Of a DNA stretch of 64,000 nucleotides, positions 45,685-53,758 are shown in pieces. The stretch is from Vreelandella titanicae BH1 (GTDB taxonomy: Bacteria > Pseudomonadota > Gammaproteobacteria > Pseudomonadales > Halomonadaceae): the NCBI RefSeq assembly GCF_000336575.1, contig NZ_AOPO01000001.1, positions 744,001 to 808,000 of the forward strand, read 5' to 3'. The notes beneath the pieces were generated by a model that saw only the letters and a list, made by a program, of their open reading frames with translations, was not told the origin of the DNA and made no database searches. The translations under genes and the position numbers were made by a program. Within the stretch, counting starts at the first letter, position 1; each line of letters begins with the position of its first letter.

Positions 45685-46659
45685 TTAAACCTTGGCGGTT
45701 CCAGCGAGCTGGCTGGCAAGATCCTGGTCATCTTCTTTAGCCCGTGGGCGGGCGTGACGTACCTGCAGTTCAGCGGCGTCGGTTTGGGCCAGCTCCACAT
45801 CGAACACCACGTGGGAGAAGGGGCCGTCCAGGTCGCGCTTGGCGATCTCGGCCGGATCTTCGATCCGTTCAGCGGGCACCACCAGCTCTTCCCGTGTCGC
45901 GAAGGCGAAGTCGTCAAAGGTGTAGGGGTCGCCCGCCAGGTTGATCTGGGTGGTCAGGTGCTGATGGCCCGGGGCGGAGACGAAGTAGTGGATATGCGCC
46001 GGGCGTTCGCCGTGACGGCCCAGGGACTTGAGCACTACATCAGTGGGGGCGCCTTCGGGTACGCCGTAGCCGGAGGGAATGATGCTGCGCGCGGTGTAGC
46101 GGCCGTCGCTGTCTGCGTAGATCGTGCGGCGCATGTTGTACTCGTCCTGGGAGGGATCAAAGAACGAGTAGCCGCCCTTGGAGTTGCAGTGCCAGATCTC
46201 GACCTTGGCGCCGGGGATTGGGGTGCCGTCGACATCGCGCACCTGACCGGTCAGCCACATCACCTCGGCATCAGGATCACTGCCGTCGTCCATGCGGGCA
46301 AAGCCTTCCGCTTCCGGGGCACCGGCCACATAGAGCGGGCCTTCGATAGTGCGTGGGGTGCCGCCGGTGCGCTTGGCCTCTGCGTCAATGGCGTCTTGGC
46401 GCATATCGAGGAAGTGGTCAAAGCCGAGACCGGGCGAGAGCAACCCGAACTGGGTCTGGCTGCCCAGGGCATTGAGCAGGTTAACGCCCGCCCAGTACTC
46501 TTCCTCAGTGACATCAAAATCATCGATCAGCTTGAACAGATCGCTCACCAGGCGATGAACGATTTGCTTGGCGCGGTCATTGCCGCCTGACTGATCAAAG
46601 CCGGCCACGGTTTTGACAAAGTCTTGCACTTCGGGAGTATCGAATATCTTCACGGTCAT
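45685..46659 (-). CDS. catA: Catechol 1,2-dioxygenase (copy 2)
   Basis: 324 residues, one longer than copy 1 (DGSDPDAEVMW in place of DDTTEGETMW). Intradiol iron ligands conserved (GRYTARSIIPSGYGVP; RPAHIHYFV). One notable change is HCNSKGG for HANSQGG. It follows catC by 64 bases and precedes benA, so ring hydroxylation and ring cleavage are made together. Confidence 0.95.
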   Translation of the reverse strand: MTVKIFDTPEVQDFVKTVAGFDQSGGNDRAKQIVHRLVSDLFKLIDDFDVTEEEYWAGVNLLNALGSQTQFGLLSPGLGFDHFLDMRQDAIDAEAKRTGGTPRTIEGPLYVAGAPEAEGFARMDDGSDPDAEVMWLTGQVRDVDGTPIPGAKVEIWHCNSKGGYSFFDPSQDEYNMRRTIYADSDGRYTARSIIPSGYGVPEGAPTDVVLKSLGRHGERPAHIHYFVSAPGHQHLTTQINLAGDPYTFDDFAFATREELVVPAERIEDPAEIAKRDLDGPFSHVVFDVELAQTDAAELQVRHARPRAKEDDQDLASQLAGTAKV

Positions 46660-46723
46660 GATGAAAACCTCTATTTTTATAGGCTTTTGTTTTATAAAAA
46701 GAACTGGCGTGTTCTATCGATAA

Positions 46724-47014
46724 TTAGCTGTCGTCGTCACGCACTGAAGAGGGGTGACGGCACAGCGGTTTGACGCTGATCTCCATATAGGGGAAGAGCG
46801 GCAGATTGCTGACCAGCTCTTGCAGCTCGGCGTTGTCTTCCACGTCAAAAATACTGACGTTCGAGTAGCTACCCGCCACCCGCCACAAATGGCGCCACTT
46901 ACCCTGGCGCTGTAGGTCTTGGGAATACGCCTTTTCCGTTGCCTTGATCTTGGCTGCCTGCTCGTCAGGCATGTCGGGCGGCAACTTAACGGTCATCTCG
47001 ACTTGAAACAGCAT
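46724..47014 (-). CDS. catC: Muconolactone delta-isomerase
   Basis: 96 residues, exactly the family length, from ATG 47014-47012. AGAGGAG lies before it; the ATG six codons upstream contains that site and is rejected. MLFQVEMTVKLPPDMP and HLWRVAGSYSNVSIFDV are typical. It turns muconolactone into beta-ketoadipate enol-lactone. Between catB and catA. Confidence 0.95.
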   Translation of the reverse strand: MLFQVEMTVKLPPDMPDEQAAKIKATEKAYSQDLQRQGKWRHLWRVAGSYSNVSIFDVEDNAELQELVSNLPLFPYMEISVKPLCRHPSSVRDDDS

Positions 47015-47072
47015 ATGGCTCTCCTCTTTCATCGCGGGCGATCACAAGCGATGGCTTTATTTACTGCGGCTT

Positions 47073-48191
47073 TTACTTACGTGAGTAGTGCGCCAACTTA
47101 TCTTCATCTAAGGTGATGCCGAGCCCAGCCCCTTGCGGCAACTCCACCCCAAATTCGGTGTAGTTGAGAGGGGAAACGACGATGTCGTCTTGCAGCAGCA
47201 GAGGGCCGAACATTTCCGTGCCCCAGGCCATTGCTGGCAGCGTTGCCCAGGCATGTAGAGAGGCAGCCGTACCGATAGTGCCCTCCAACAGGGTGCCGCC
47301 ATATAAGCCAATTCCAGCCGCTTGGGCGACGTGAGCTAACTCTAGTACCCCGTAAATACCGCCGGATTTGGCAATCTTCAGCGCAAAGGCACCACTGAAG
47401 CCGCCGCACACGAGATCAAGCCCGTCGCGGGCATCTTGCACCGCCTCATCGGCGAGCATTGGCACATTGAAGCGGTTAGCCAAACGAACTAGACCGGCGT
47501 GTTCACGAGCAGCAATGGGCTGCTCGATTAACTCAATACCGGCATCCTGCAGCGCCTGAATACCCCGCACCGCAGTCGACTCATCCCAGGCCTGATTAAC
47601 ATCAACGCGCACACTGGCACGGTCACCCAGCGCCTCTTTAATCGCCGCCACATGACGCACGTCCTGATCAAGCGGATTAGCGCCAATTTTAAGCTTGAAG
47701 TCGCAATGGCGGCGCTGCTCTAAACGCAGCAACGCCTCATCGATATCTTTGGCGGTATCGCCGCTGGCCAACGTCCAAAGCACGGGTAAGTGTTGTTGAT
47801 GAGCGCCACCAAGAAGGTCAGCGATACTCAAGCCCAAGCGCTTGCCCTGGGCGTCTAATAACGCGGTTTCTAGCGCTGACTTGGCGATCATATTGCCGCG
47901 GGCGTGGCGATTGAGCCGGGTGCGCAGCTGATGAACATTGTGAGAAGGCTGACCGATCAACAGCGGTGCAAGGTAGGTATCGATATTACGCTTGATGCTC
48001 TCCGGGCTTTCCGGGCCATAGGCCAGGCCACCAATGGTGGTGCCTTCGCCGAGCCCTTCGATACCGTCGGAGTGGCGCATGCGCACAATCACCATGGTTT
48101 GGCAGGCCATGGTGGTCATGGAGAGTTTGTGAGGGCGGATGGTCGGTAAGTCGACCAGCAGCGTCTCAATATGTTGGATGACGGTTGACAT
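47073..48191 (-). CDS. catB: Muconate cycloisomerase
   Basis: 372 residues from ATG 48191 (GGAG upstream). Enolase superfamily: catalytic KLKIG, metal ligands in VDVNQAWD, ELIEQPI and ADEAVQD, and the C-terminal LYGGTLLEGTIGTAAS. It lactonises cis,cis-muconate. First gene of the operon catB-catC-catA-benA-benB-benC-benD-benE. Confidence 0.95.
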   Translation of the reverse strand: MSTVIQHIETLLVDLPTIRPHKLSMTTMACQTMVIVRMRHSDGIEGLGEGTTIGGLAYGPESPESIKRNIDTYLAPLLIGQPSHNVHQLRTRLNRHARGNMIAKSALETALLDAQGKRLGLSIADLLGGAHQQHLPVLWTLASGDTAKDIDEALLRLEQRRHCDFKLKIGANPLDQDVRHVAAIKEALGDRASVRVDVNQAWDESTAVRGIQALQDAGIELIEQPIAAREHAGLVRLANRFNVPMLADEAVQDARDGLDLVCGGFSGAFALKIAKSGGIYGVLELAHVAQAAGIGLYGGTLLEGTIGTAASLHAWATLPAMAWGTEMFGPLLLQDDIVVSPLNYTEFGVELPQGAGLGITLDEDKLAHYSRK

Positions 48192-48254
48192 GCAGGCTCC
48201 AGCGTCTGGCAATCGTTGACTTGATGTCAGTTTGATTGCGTGAGGAAGAGGGAA

Positions 48255-48293
48255 CCAATATTGTTTAGGTGCTTAGCTATACCGAGGAGGTAT
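48255..48293 (-). promoter_or_regulatory. CatM/BenM-type operator upstream of catB (copy B)
   Basis: CCAATATTG at 48255 and, 24 bases on, ATAC-CGAGGAG-GTAT at 48279-48293. Same layout as the modules at 23093 and 34073. The -35-like TTGG would place transcription start about 30 bases before catB. Confidence 0.82.
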
Positions 48294-48701
48294 CAACAAA
48301 GGGAGATGACTGCCTGTTTTTTTAACGGGCAACTATTTTTATTAAACCACCTCTACCTCTGCTCAGCTTCTTCAACCCTATTCACCTTCTTTAATTTCCT
48401 TTATTAATCAATAGATTGACAAACATGGTGGCATTTTAACGGCGGTTTACACATAAATGAGCGACGTAATGATGGGTAAGGCATAGCGACACGGTGAGTA
48501 GATAATATCTGCGACTAACTATTAACGTGATAGCACACTTTCCATACGCCAAAGCCAGCTGAGTGGTGTTTCTTTTAAGACAAAAGAATAAGACACATCA
48601 TTGAGACATGAGGCGTAAAGGACAGGAAGACAGCACGACGCTAATCACACGATTTAGTCGTACTGCCAACAATAATAAGCGCTAACTCTCTAAAAACTCA
48701 C
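48294..48701. other. Intergenic region between catB operator and binding-protein gene
   Basis: About 400 bases of AT-richer sequence without a supported gene. An imperfect inverted repeat lies near 48630-48665 but lacks a U-tract. Nothing else could be assigned. Confidence 0.4.
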
Positions 48702-49874
48702 TTACATCTGGCAATCAGCATCGGGTGACTCGAGTAGCTCATGCGCTACCGATAATACTTCGTGCCGACCATCGCGGATCTCACGCAGGTAGATATTTTG
48801 TATCGGGTGGTGGGACTTGGAGAAGCGCAATGGTCCACGTGGGCTCTGCAGCTCAACGGCAGCGAGTGCGTCAATGAGTGCATCGCGGTCAGTGGAATCA
48901 CCTTCTACTGCATCAAGCGCTTGTATGAGCATGGCTCCAGTGTCATAACCATGCACGGCATAAGCATCAGGCATCTCACCGTAAGCCTCTTGATAAGCAG
49001 CTACGAAGCTCTGATTTTCTTCACTCTCCAGCGTTTCAGCGTAGTGTAGCGTCGTTAACACCCCCTCGCCCGCGCCCCCCAATGCTGCCAAATTACCTTC
49101 GGTCATAAAGCCAGAGCCCAACAGGGGAATATTTTCCTTAAGTCCGGCTGCAGCGTAGTCACGCACAAAGCTGACACCCCCTCCACCCGCGAAGAACGTA
49201 TAAACCGCGTCGGGGTTGAGGCTGGCAATTTGCGTCAAATAACTTTGAAACTCAGTGCTGGGAAAAGGAACCAGAATTTGCTCAATAATCTCACCACCGG
49301 CTTCCGTAAACGCCTCCTCAAAAGCAGCAATATCCTCTTTACCACCGGCATAATCCCAGGTGATCGTTACCATCTCACGGTGACCGCGATCATAGGCTAC
49401 TTTCCCCATGGGATAACTGTCCTGCCACATGTTATGCGAAGTACGAAAGACATTGGGCATGCAAAGTTCGTTCGTTGCCGCCCCCAAACCAGCATTGGGA
49501 ATAATGGTAATAGCGCCGGTTTGCTTGGCAACGCGAAGCATCCCCATAGCCACACCTGAGTGGACAGGGCCAATAACAAAGTCGACCTCGTCACTGTTAA
49601 CTAATCGGCTCATATTCTGGGGGGCCTTGGAGGGATTGGCCTCGGAGTCAAGCTGGACATACTCGACTTCACGCCCTCCAAGCTGTCCACTATTCTGCTC
49701 AATAGCGAGTTTCAAACCATTGGTAATAGCCTCGCCCAGTGCCGTGTAGGTACCCGTATAGGGCAACATTAACCCCAGCTTTACAGGCTCGCCATCTTCA
49801 GCCATCGCAAGTTGCCCTGCCAGCAAAAAGCCTGCTCCAAGTAACGACGTCAGTGTTGTATTATTTGTTTTCAT
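48702..49874 (-). CDS. ABC transporter substrate-binding protein, aromatic cluster (copy 2, orphan)
   Basis: 390 residues, roughly 80% identical by eye to the protein at 29673-30845, both ending CQM. Signal peptide to about residue 25 (LAMA cut). Same Peripla_BP_6 fold (VKLGLMLPYTGTYTALG, DFVIGPVHSGVAMGM). No permease or ATPase gene adjoins it, so it may feed LivHMGF encoded 20 kb away. Next upstream on the same strand is salicylate hydroxylase (67-base gap), suggesting salicylate or a relative as ligand. Confidence 0.85.
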   Translation of the reverse strand: MKTNNTTLTSLLGAGFLLAGQLAMAEDGEPVKLGLMLPYTGTYTALGEAITNGLKLAIEQNSGQLGGREVEYVQLDSEANPSKAPQNMSRLVNSDEVDFVIGPVHSGVAMGMLRVAKQTGAITIIPNAGLGAATNELCMPNVFRTSHNMWQDSYPMGKVAYDRGHREMVTITWDYAGGKEDIAAFEEAFTEAGGEIIEQILVPFPSTEFQSYLTQIASLNPDAVYTFFAGGGGVSFVRDYAAAGLKENIPLLGSGFMTEGNLAALGGAGEGVLTTLHYAETLESEENQSFVAAYQEAYGEMPDAYAVHGYDTGAMLIQALDAVEGDSTDRDALIDALAAVELQSPRGPLRFSKSHHPIQNIYLREIRDGRHEVLSVAHELLESPDADCQM

Positions 49875-49941
49875 CGTTGCACTCTTTGTTGTAGTTCGTC
49901 TTTATAAAAGAAGTTATTGCTTTAAATGGGTAGCTTTTGGC

Positions 49942-51255
49942 TTACCCCCAGTTCTCGCTTGCTTCAAACTTCAAGCTATTTTTAGCGGCAATCACATCAT
50001 CGTGCGGGTCATGATTCCAGAGCCACTCGAAGCGACTTTCAAGATTGTTAATTAGCTCGGCTTCATCGTCGCCGATGCCCTCTCCTGCATATTCGTAGAC
50101 ATCGCCCGCCTCATGGGAGGTACGCTGCACTTTGCAGGTACGGCTATGGCGTACTTGTTCAAAGGCAGACAACACAGTACTCACGTTGTTGCTACGGCAA
50201 CTGGCATCCGCCAGCAGAGTCGCCAGCACATAGGCGTCCTCCAGCGCCTGACCGGCCCCCGCCCCCTGGTGAGGCACTAATGCATGGGCGGCGTCGCCAA
50301 CGATCAGTACGCGGTCGCGTTGGTAGCGGGCAAGCTCAGGTAACTCATGCAGCGCCCAGCGCGTTGGCTCAGAAATGCATTCAAGAATGGCTTGGCAAGC
50401 CGGACTCCAACCTTCAAATACTTCTAGCATTTCCTCCTGGTTGACGGCTTGAACCCACTCTTCGCCTTCGGGCAGTTTAGGGTTCGGTATCGAACGATCC
50501 GTAATGAAGGCCACGACGTTAACGAGTTGGGACTGCTTAACCGGGAAGGTCAGAATATGGCGATCTTTGCCAAGATACATCTGAGGCACCAAGGCCAAGC
50601 GCCTCTCGCTGCCTTTAGCCTTTAGAGCAGCCTCTAGATCCCTGGTGGGAATCATGCCGCGATAAGCGTAAGTGCCACTCCAGAACGGAGTAATTTCACC
50701 GTACTGCTCCGGGGGTAGCACATGGGGGCGCACCGCCGACTTAATGCCGTCAAAGCCGATGATCACATCACCAGTAAAGTGAGTGCCATCATCGAAGCTG
50801 GCGGTGGCGCTGTCGGCGTCTTGCTTAACGTCTATACAGCGTTTGCCGAAGTGGGCGATACCCTCAGGCAGATTGGCAACAATCGCATCAAGAAAATCGG
50901 CACGATGCACCGAGGATTGGCCAACGCCAGGGGCTAAACTGGCGGTTAAGTAACCATCATCACTACCACGCCGCCATTCAAACCAAACATCCTCAAAGGG
51001 CGCTGGTGAGGCGTCGGCAATACGCTGATACGCGTCTTCCAATCCCAATAGCTGAATGGCTTTTACCGCATTGGGGCCAAAGGAGACACCCGCACCAATC
51101 TCTGAGAACTGAGGAGCCGCTTCGAAAAGCTGAACATCAAGCTGGCTATCACGGGACAACGCGACGGCGAAAGCCACCCCTCCGATGCCACCACCTACGA
51201 CGCCAATCGAAAGACGTTTTGGCTGTATATTTGCTACTGTGCTGTTAGCTACCAT
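49942..51255 (-). CDS. salA: Salicylate 1-hydroxylase (NahG/SalA-like)
   Basis: 437 residues. FAD monooxygenase: GVVGGGIGGVAFAVAL, the long family run starting FEAAPQFSEIGAGVSFGPNAV, VWFEWRRGSD, PGVGQSSVHRADFLDA, GDAAHALVPHQGAGAGQALEDAY. These match NahG closely along the length. It converts salicylate to catechol with NADH and O2. Divergent from a NahR-like LysR gene, the arrangement of salA/salR in Acinetobacter. Confidence 0.9.
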   Translation of the reverse strand: MVANSTVANIQPKRLSIGVVGGGIGGVAFAVALSRDSQLDVQLFEAAPQFSEIGAGVSFGPNAVKAIQLLGLEDAYQRIADASPAPFEDVWFEWRRGSDDGYLTASLAPGVGQSSVHRADFLDAIVANLPEGIAHFGKRCIDVKQDADSATASFDDGTHFTGDVIIGFDGIKSAVRPHVLPPEQYGEITPFWSGTYAYRGMIPTRDLEAALKAKGSERRLALVPQMYLGKDRHILTFPVKQSQLVNVVAFITDRSIPNPKLPEGEEWVQAVNQEEMLEVFEGWSPACQAILECISEPTRWALHELPELARYQRDRVLIVGDAAHALVPHQGAGAGQALEDAYVLATLLADASCRSNNVSTVLSAFEQVRHSRTCKVQRTSHEAGDVYEYAGEGIGDDEAELINNLESRFEWLWNHDPHDDVIAAKNSLKFEASENWG

Positions 51256-51457
51256 GATTTAACTCTGCTCAGGGGCTTATCGTTATATGTTGAACGTTAT
51301 GCTCTCCCCTAACGCTATTCGGAAGCGCCAACTGCCACCACACAGCTTCCTTCATTCAAACTATAAACGGCGCTAATAACAAGATGAATCAACCAGTTAA
51401 AAACCTCTCTGACGGCTGCATTCGACTATTGTGGAATACGTTGCGAGGCGCAAGGTG

Positions 51458-52363
51458 ATGGAGAAACTTGCCAACATTGACCTGAATCTGCTGGTTGTTT
51501 TTGACTTGTTGTACCAAGAACAAAATACACAACGGGTGGCGCTGCGCTTGGGTATCACCCAACCGGCGGTGAGCCATGCACTGAAGCGTTTACGCCACTT
51601 GCTGGAGGACGAACTTTTCGAGCGCACGTCGCAAGGTCTGCAACCTACGCCCCGTGCCAGTCGACTTCACCCCGGCATTGCGGATGCGTTGGCACGAATG
51701 AACGACACGCTGAACCTATGCGACGATTTCAACCCCGCGAAGAGTGAGCGCACCTTCCATATCAACATGACCGATATCGGTGAAATAGTATTTCTTCCAC
51801 GCCTGCTGCAACATCTTTCACGCCATGCGCCGGGGGTTTCACTCAACACCGTGCGCAGCCACCATAATGACCTGAAAAACGAGATGGAGGAGGGAGAGAT
51901 AGATTTGGCAGTTGGCCTGATCCCGCAATTAGGGGCAGGCTTCTACCAGCAGCGACTGTTTGTACAACGCTACGTTTGCTTAATGCGCGAGCATCACCCG
52001 CTCGCTGCGAAGGAGTTTAGCCTTGAGGCGTTTCGCACAGCGCATCACGCTGTGGTGGTTGCCCGGGGAACCGGGCATGGCATTATCGAAGAGCAGCTTG
52101 CGCACGCTGGGGTTGTGCGCCCAGTTCGGTTAACACTGCCGCATTTCGCAGCGGTCCCCTATATCGTCAGCAGCAGCGATCTAGTGGTGACGGTCACCGA
52201 TAAATTAGCCGAGGCAACGCGAACACGTTTCGGGTTAGCCATTCGCGAGCATCCCCTAACGTTCCCAGAAATCCCGATTAATCTTTTCTGGCATCGTCGC
52301 TTTCATCAAGACCCAGGCAACCGCTGGCTGCGTGGGCTGATGTTTTCTCTGTTCTCTGAATAG
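51458..52363 (+). CDS. salR: LysR-type regulator, NahR/SalR-like
   Basis: 301 residues from ATG 51458 (AGG nine bases before it; the frame begins nine codons earlier). Helix-turn-helix LGITQPAVSHALKRLRHLLEDELFERTSQGLQPTP; then features shared with NahR: ERTFHINMTDIGEIVFLPRLLQHL, GEIDLAVGLIPQLGAGFYQQRL, VARGTGHG, LPHFAAVPYI, FWHRRFHQD. NahR responds to salicylate. Divergent partner of the salicylate hydroxylase. Confidence 0.88.
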   Translation: MEKLANIDLNLLVVFDLLYQEQNTQRVALRLGITQPAVSHALKRLRHLLEDELFERTSQGLQPTPRASRLHPGIADALARMNDTLNLCDDFNPAKSERTFHINMTDIGEIVFLPRLLQHLSRHAPGVSLNTVRSHHNDLKNEMEEGEIDLAVGLIPQLGAGFYQQRLFVQRYVCLMREHHPLAAKEFSLEAFRTAHHAVVVARGTGHGIIEEQLAHAGVVRPVRLTLPHFAAVPYIVSSSDLVVTVTDKLAEATRTRFGLAIREHPLTFPEIPINLFWHRRFHQDPGNRWLRGLMFSLFSE

Positions 52364-52376
52364 GTGTCATTAACGC

Positions 52377-52784
52377 TTAGGAGCTCGGCTTCGCCCACGC
52401 TGCACGCGTGCTGTGGGCTGCCGTTTTATTGGTGATTTTCCAAGCGCCATCGATCTTCACCAGGGCAATAACATCGACCCAGGAGTCCGCAAGATTTTCA
52501 CTATTGTCAAAGCCTAACAACACGCTGGCGACTTCCCCGGCCTGGGTCACCGCAATAAAGCGACTCTTCACTGCGCGGTGACTATCAGCCCAGCGCTCGA
52601 AACGATCGCTGATCAGATCAGTCGCTAACGCACCATCAGCGTCCAAAGCAAAAATCCACGCATCCTTATGGAACGCTTCCTCAAGCTTTTCTATACCGCC
52701 CTGAAAGCCATCAACATATAGCTGCACAACACGCTTAATCTCGTCGATCTCAGGTGCATCACCCACGATAGTGACATCGGTCAT
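52377..52784 (-). CDS. NTF2-like / SnoaL-type protein
   Basis: 135 residues. Pattern of a nuclear-transport-factor-2-like cone fold of the putative lumazine-binding type: IKRVVQLYVDGFQGGIEKLEEAFHKDAWIFALD ... DVIALVKIDGAWKITNKTA. The function is unknown; such proteins can be small isomerases, dehydratases or binding proteins. Ends 13 bases from the convergent salR stop and follows the BKACE gene by 39 bases on the same strand, so probably in one transcript. Confidence 0.7.
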   Translation of the reverse strand: MTDVTIVGDAPEIDEIKRVVQLYVDGFQGGIEKLEEAFHKDAWIFALDADGALATDLISDRFERWADSHRAVKSRFIAVTQAGEVASVLLGFDNSENLADSWVDVIALVKIDGAWKITNKTAAHSTRAAWAKPSS

Positions 52785-52823
52785 AACTTAACTCCTGCGT
52801 ATTAATTGTCGGTTTTATATTTT

Positions 52824-53645
52824 TTATAACCCAAGCATCTCACGGGCCTGCTGCCAGGTAGCCACCGGGCGCTGGTACTTCTCGCACAGTGCTACGGTTC
52901 GCTCGACTAATGCCGCGTTGGAGGGCGCCAGTGTTTCGCTATCCAGGCGCACGTTATCTTCAAGACCCGTACGGGTATGACCACCTGCAGCAATCGACCA
53001 CTCGTTAAGTACGTATTGATTCGCACCAATACCTGCGCCACACCACTGAGCATCCGGCGCCAATCGCTTGAGCGTGTCGATATAGAAATCAAACGTTGGC
53101 TTGTCCGCTGGCATCGAATTCTTTACGCCCATGACAAACTGCACGTAAAGCGGCGTCTTTAGCTTGCCTTGCTTCGAAAGGTTCACCGCTTGGTGAATAT
53201 GCGACAGGTCAAACGCTTCGATTTCAGGCTTTACGCCGTACTTCAGCATCTCATCGGCAAGCCACTCCACCAACTGCGGCGGATTCTCGTAAACGCGGTT
53301 GGGGAAGTTATTGGAACCTACCGAGAGGCTGGCCATATCAGGCTTCAGCGGCAGCATCCCGCCCCGGGCTTCTCCTGCACCCGAGCGCCCGCCAGTGGAG
53401 AGTTGAATGATCATGCCGGGGCAGTGCTTCTTGAGCCCTTCCATCAGGCGGCCAAACTTCTCTGGGTCGGATGAAGGCGTTTGATCATCGTTGCGTACGT
53501 GGCAGTGAGCGATGCTAGCGCCCGCTTCGAACGCCGCCTGGGTGCTTTCAATCTGCTCATCCACCGTAATCGGCACGGCTGGATTGTTCTCTTTACGCGG
53601 CAGACTGCCGGTAATAGCGACGCAAATAATGCAGGGTTGAGACAT
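52824..53645 (-). CDS. Beta-keto acid cleavage enzyme (BKACE, DUF849)
   Basis: 273 residues from ATG 53645-53643 (AGAGAGG before it). TIM-barrel BKACE family: CVAITGSLPRKENNPAVPIT, Zn ligands in AHCHVRNDD, GGRSG, GIGANQY, GGHTRTGLEDNV. Members condense a beta-keto acid with acetyl-CoA and split it into acetoacetate and a shortened acyl-CoA. The substrate here is unknown; beta-ketoadipate is an appealing guess because of the neighbouring cat genes. Between a DASS transporter and an NTF2-like gene. Confidence 0.88.
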   Translation of the reverse strand: MSQPCIICVAITGSLPRKENNPAVPITVDEQIESTQAAFEAGASIAHCHVRNDDQTPSSDPEKFGRLMEGLKKHCPGMIIQLSTGGRSGAGEARGGMLPLKPDMASLSVGSNNFPNRVYENPPQLVEWLADEMLKYGVKPEIEAFDLSHIHQAVNLSKQGKLKTPLYVQFVMGVKNSMPADKPTFDFYIDTLKRLAPDAQWCGAGIGANQYVLNEWSIAAGGHTRTGLEDNVRLDSETLAPSNAALVERTVALCEKYQRPVATWQQAREMLGL

Positions 53646-53758
53646 AAACACCTCTCTCTGTTCTTATTGCGAACATAAATTTGCATTGCGAACAAAATAG
53701 ACTGGATACTGATTAGCGTCAAATCGAAATCACTGCCAATGATGTTGTTCGTCATATT

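Larger units (their letters stand above)
43697..46659. repeat. Duplicated catA-benA-benB segment, copy 2
   Basis: Second copy of the block at 30967-33922. The similarity appears to stop near the ends: downstream of benB (benC here, ABC-binding protein there) and upstream of catA (catC here, regulator there). This copy sits in the complete operon and keeps benC, benD and catC-catB around it. Confidence 0.93.

Noticed and set aside
51256..51457. NahR-type binding box between salicylate hydroxylase and its LysR gene
   Set aside because: ATTCA half-sites occur near 51352 and 51388, but the TGAT half at the proper spacing was not found, so no site could be fixed.
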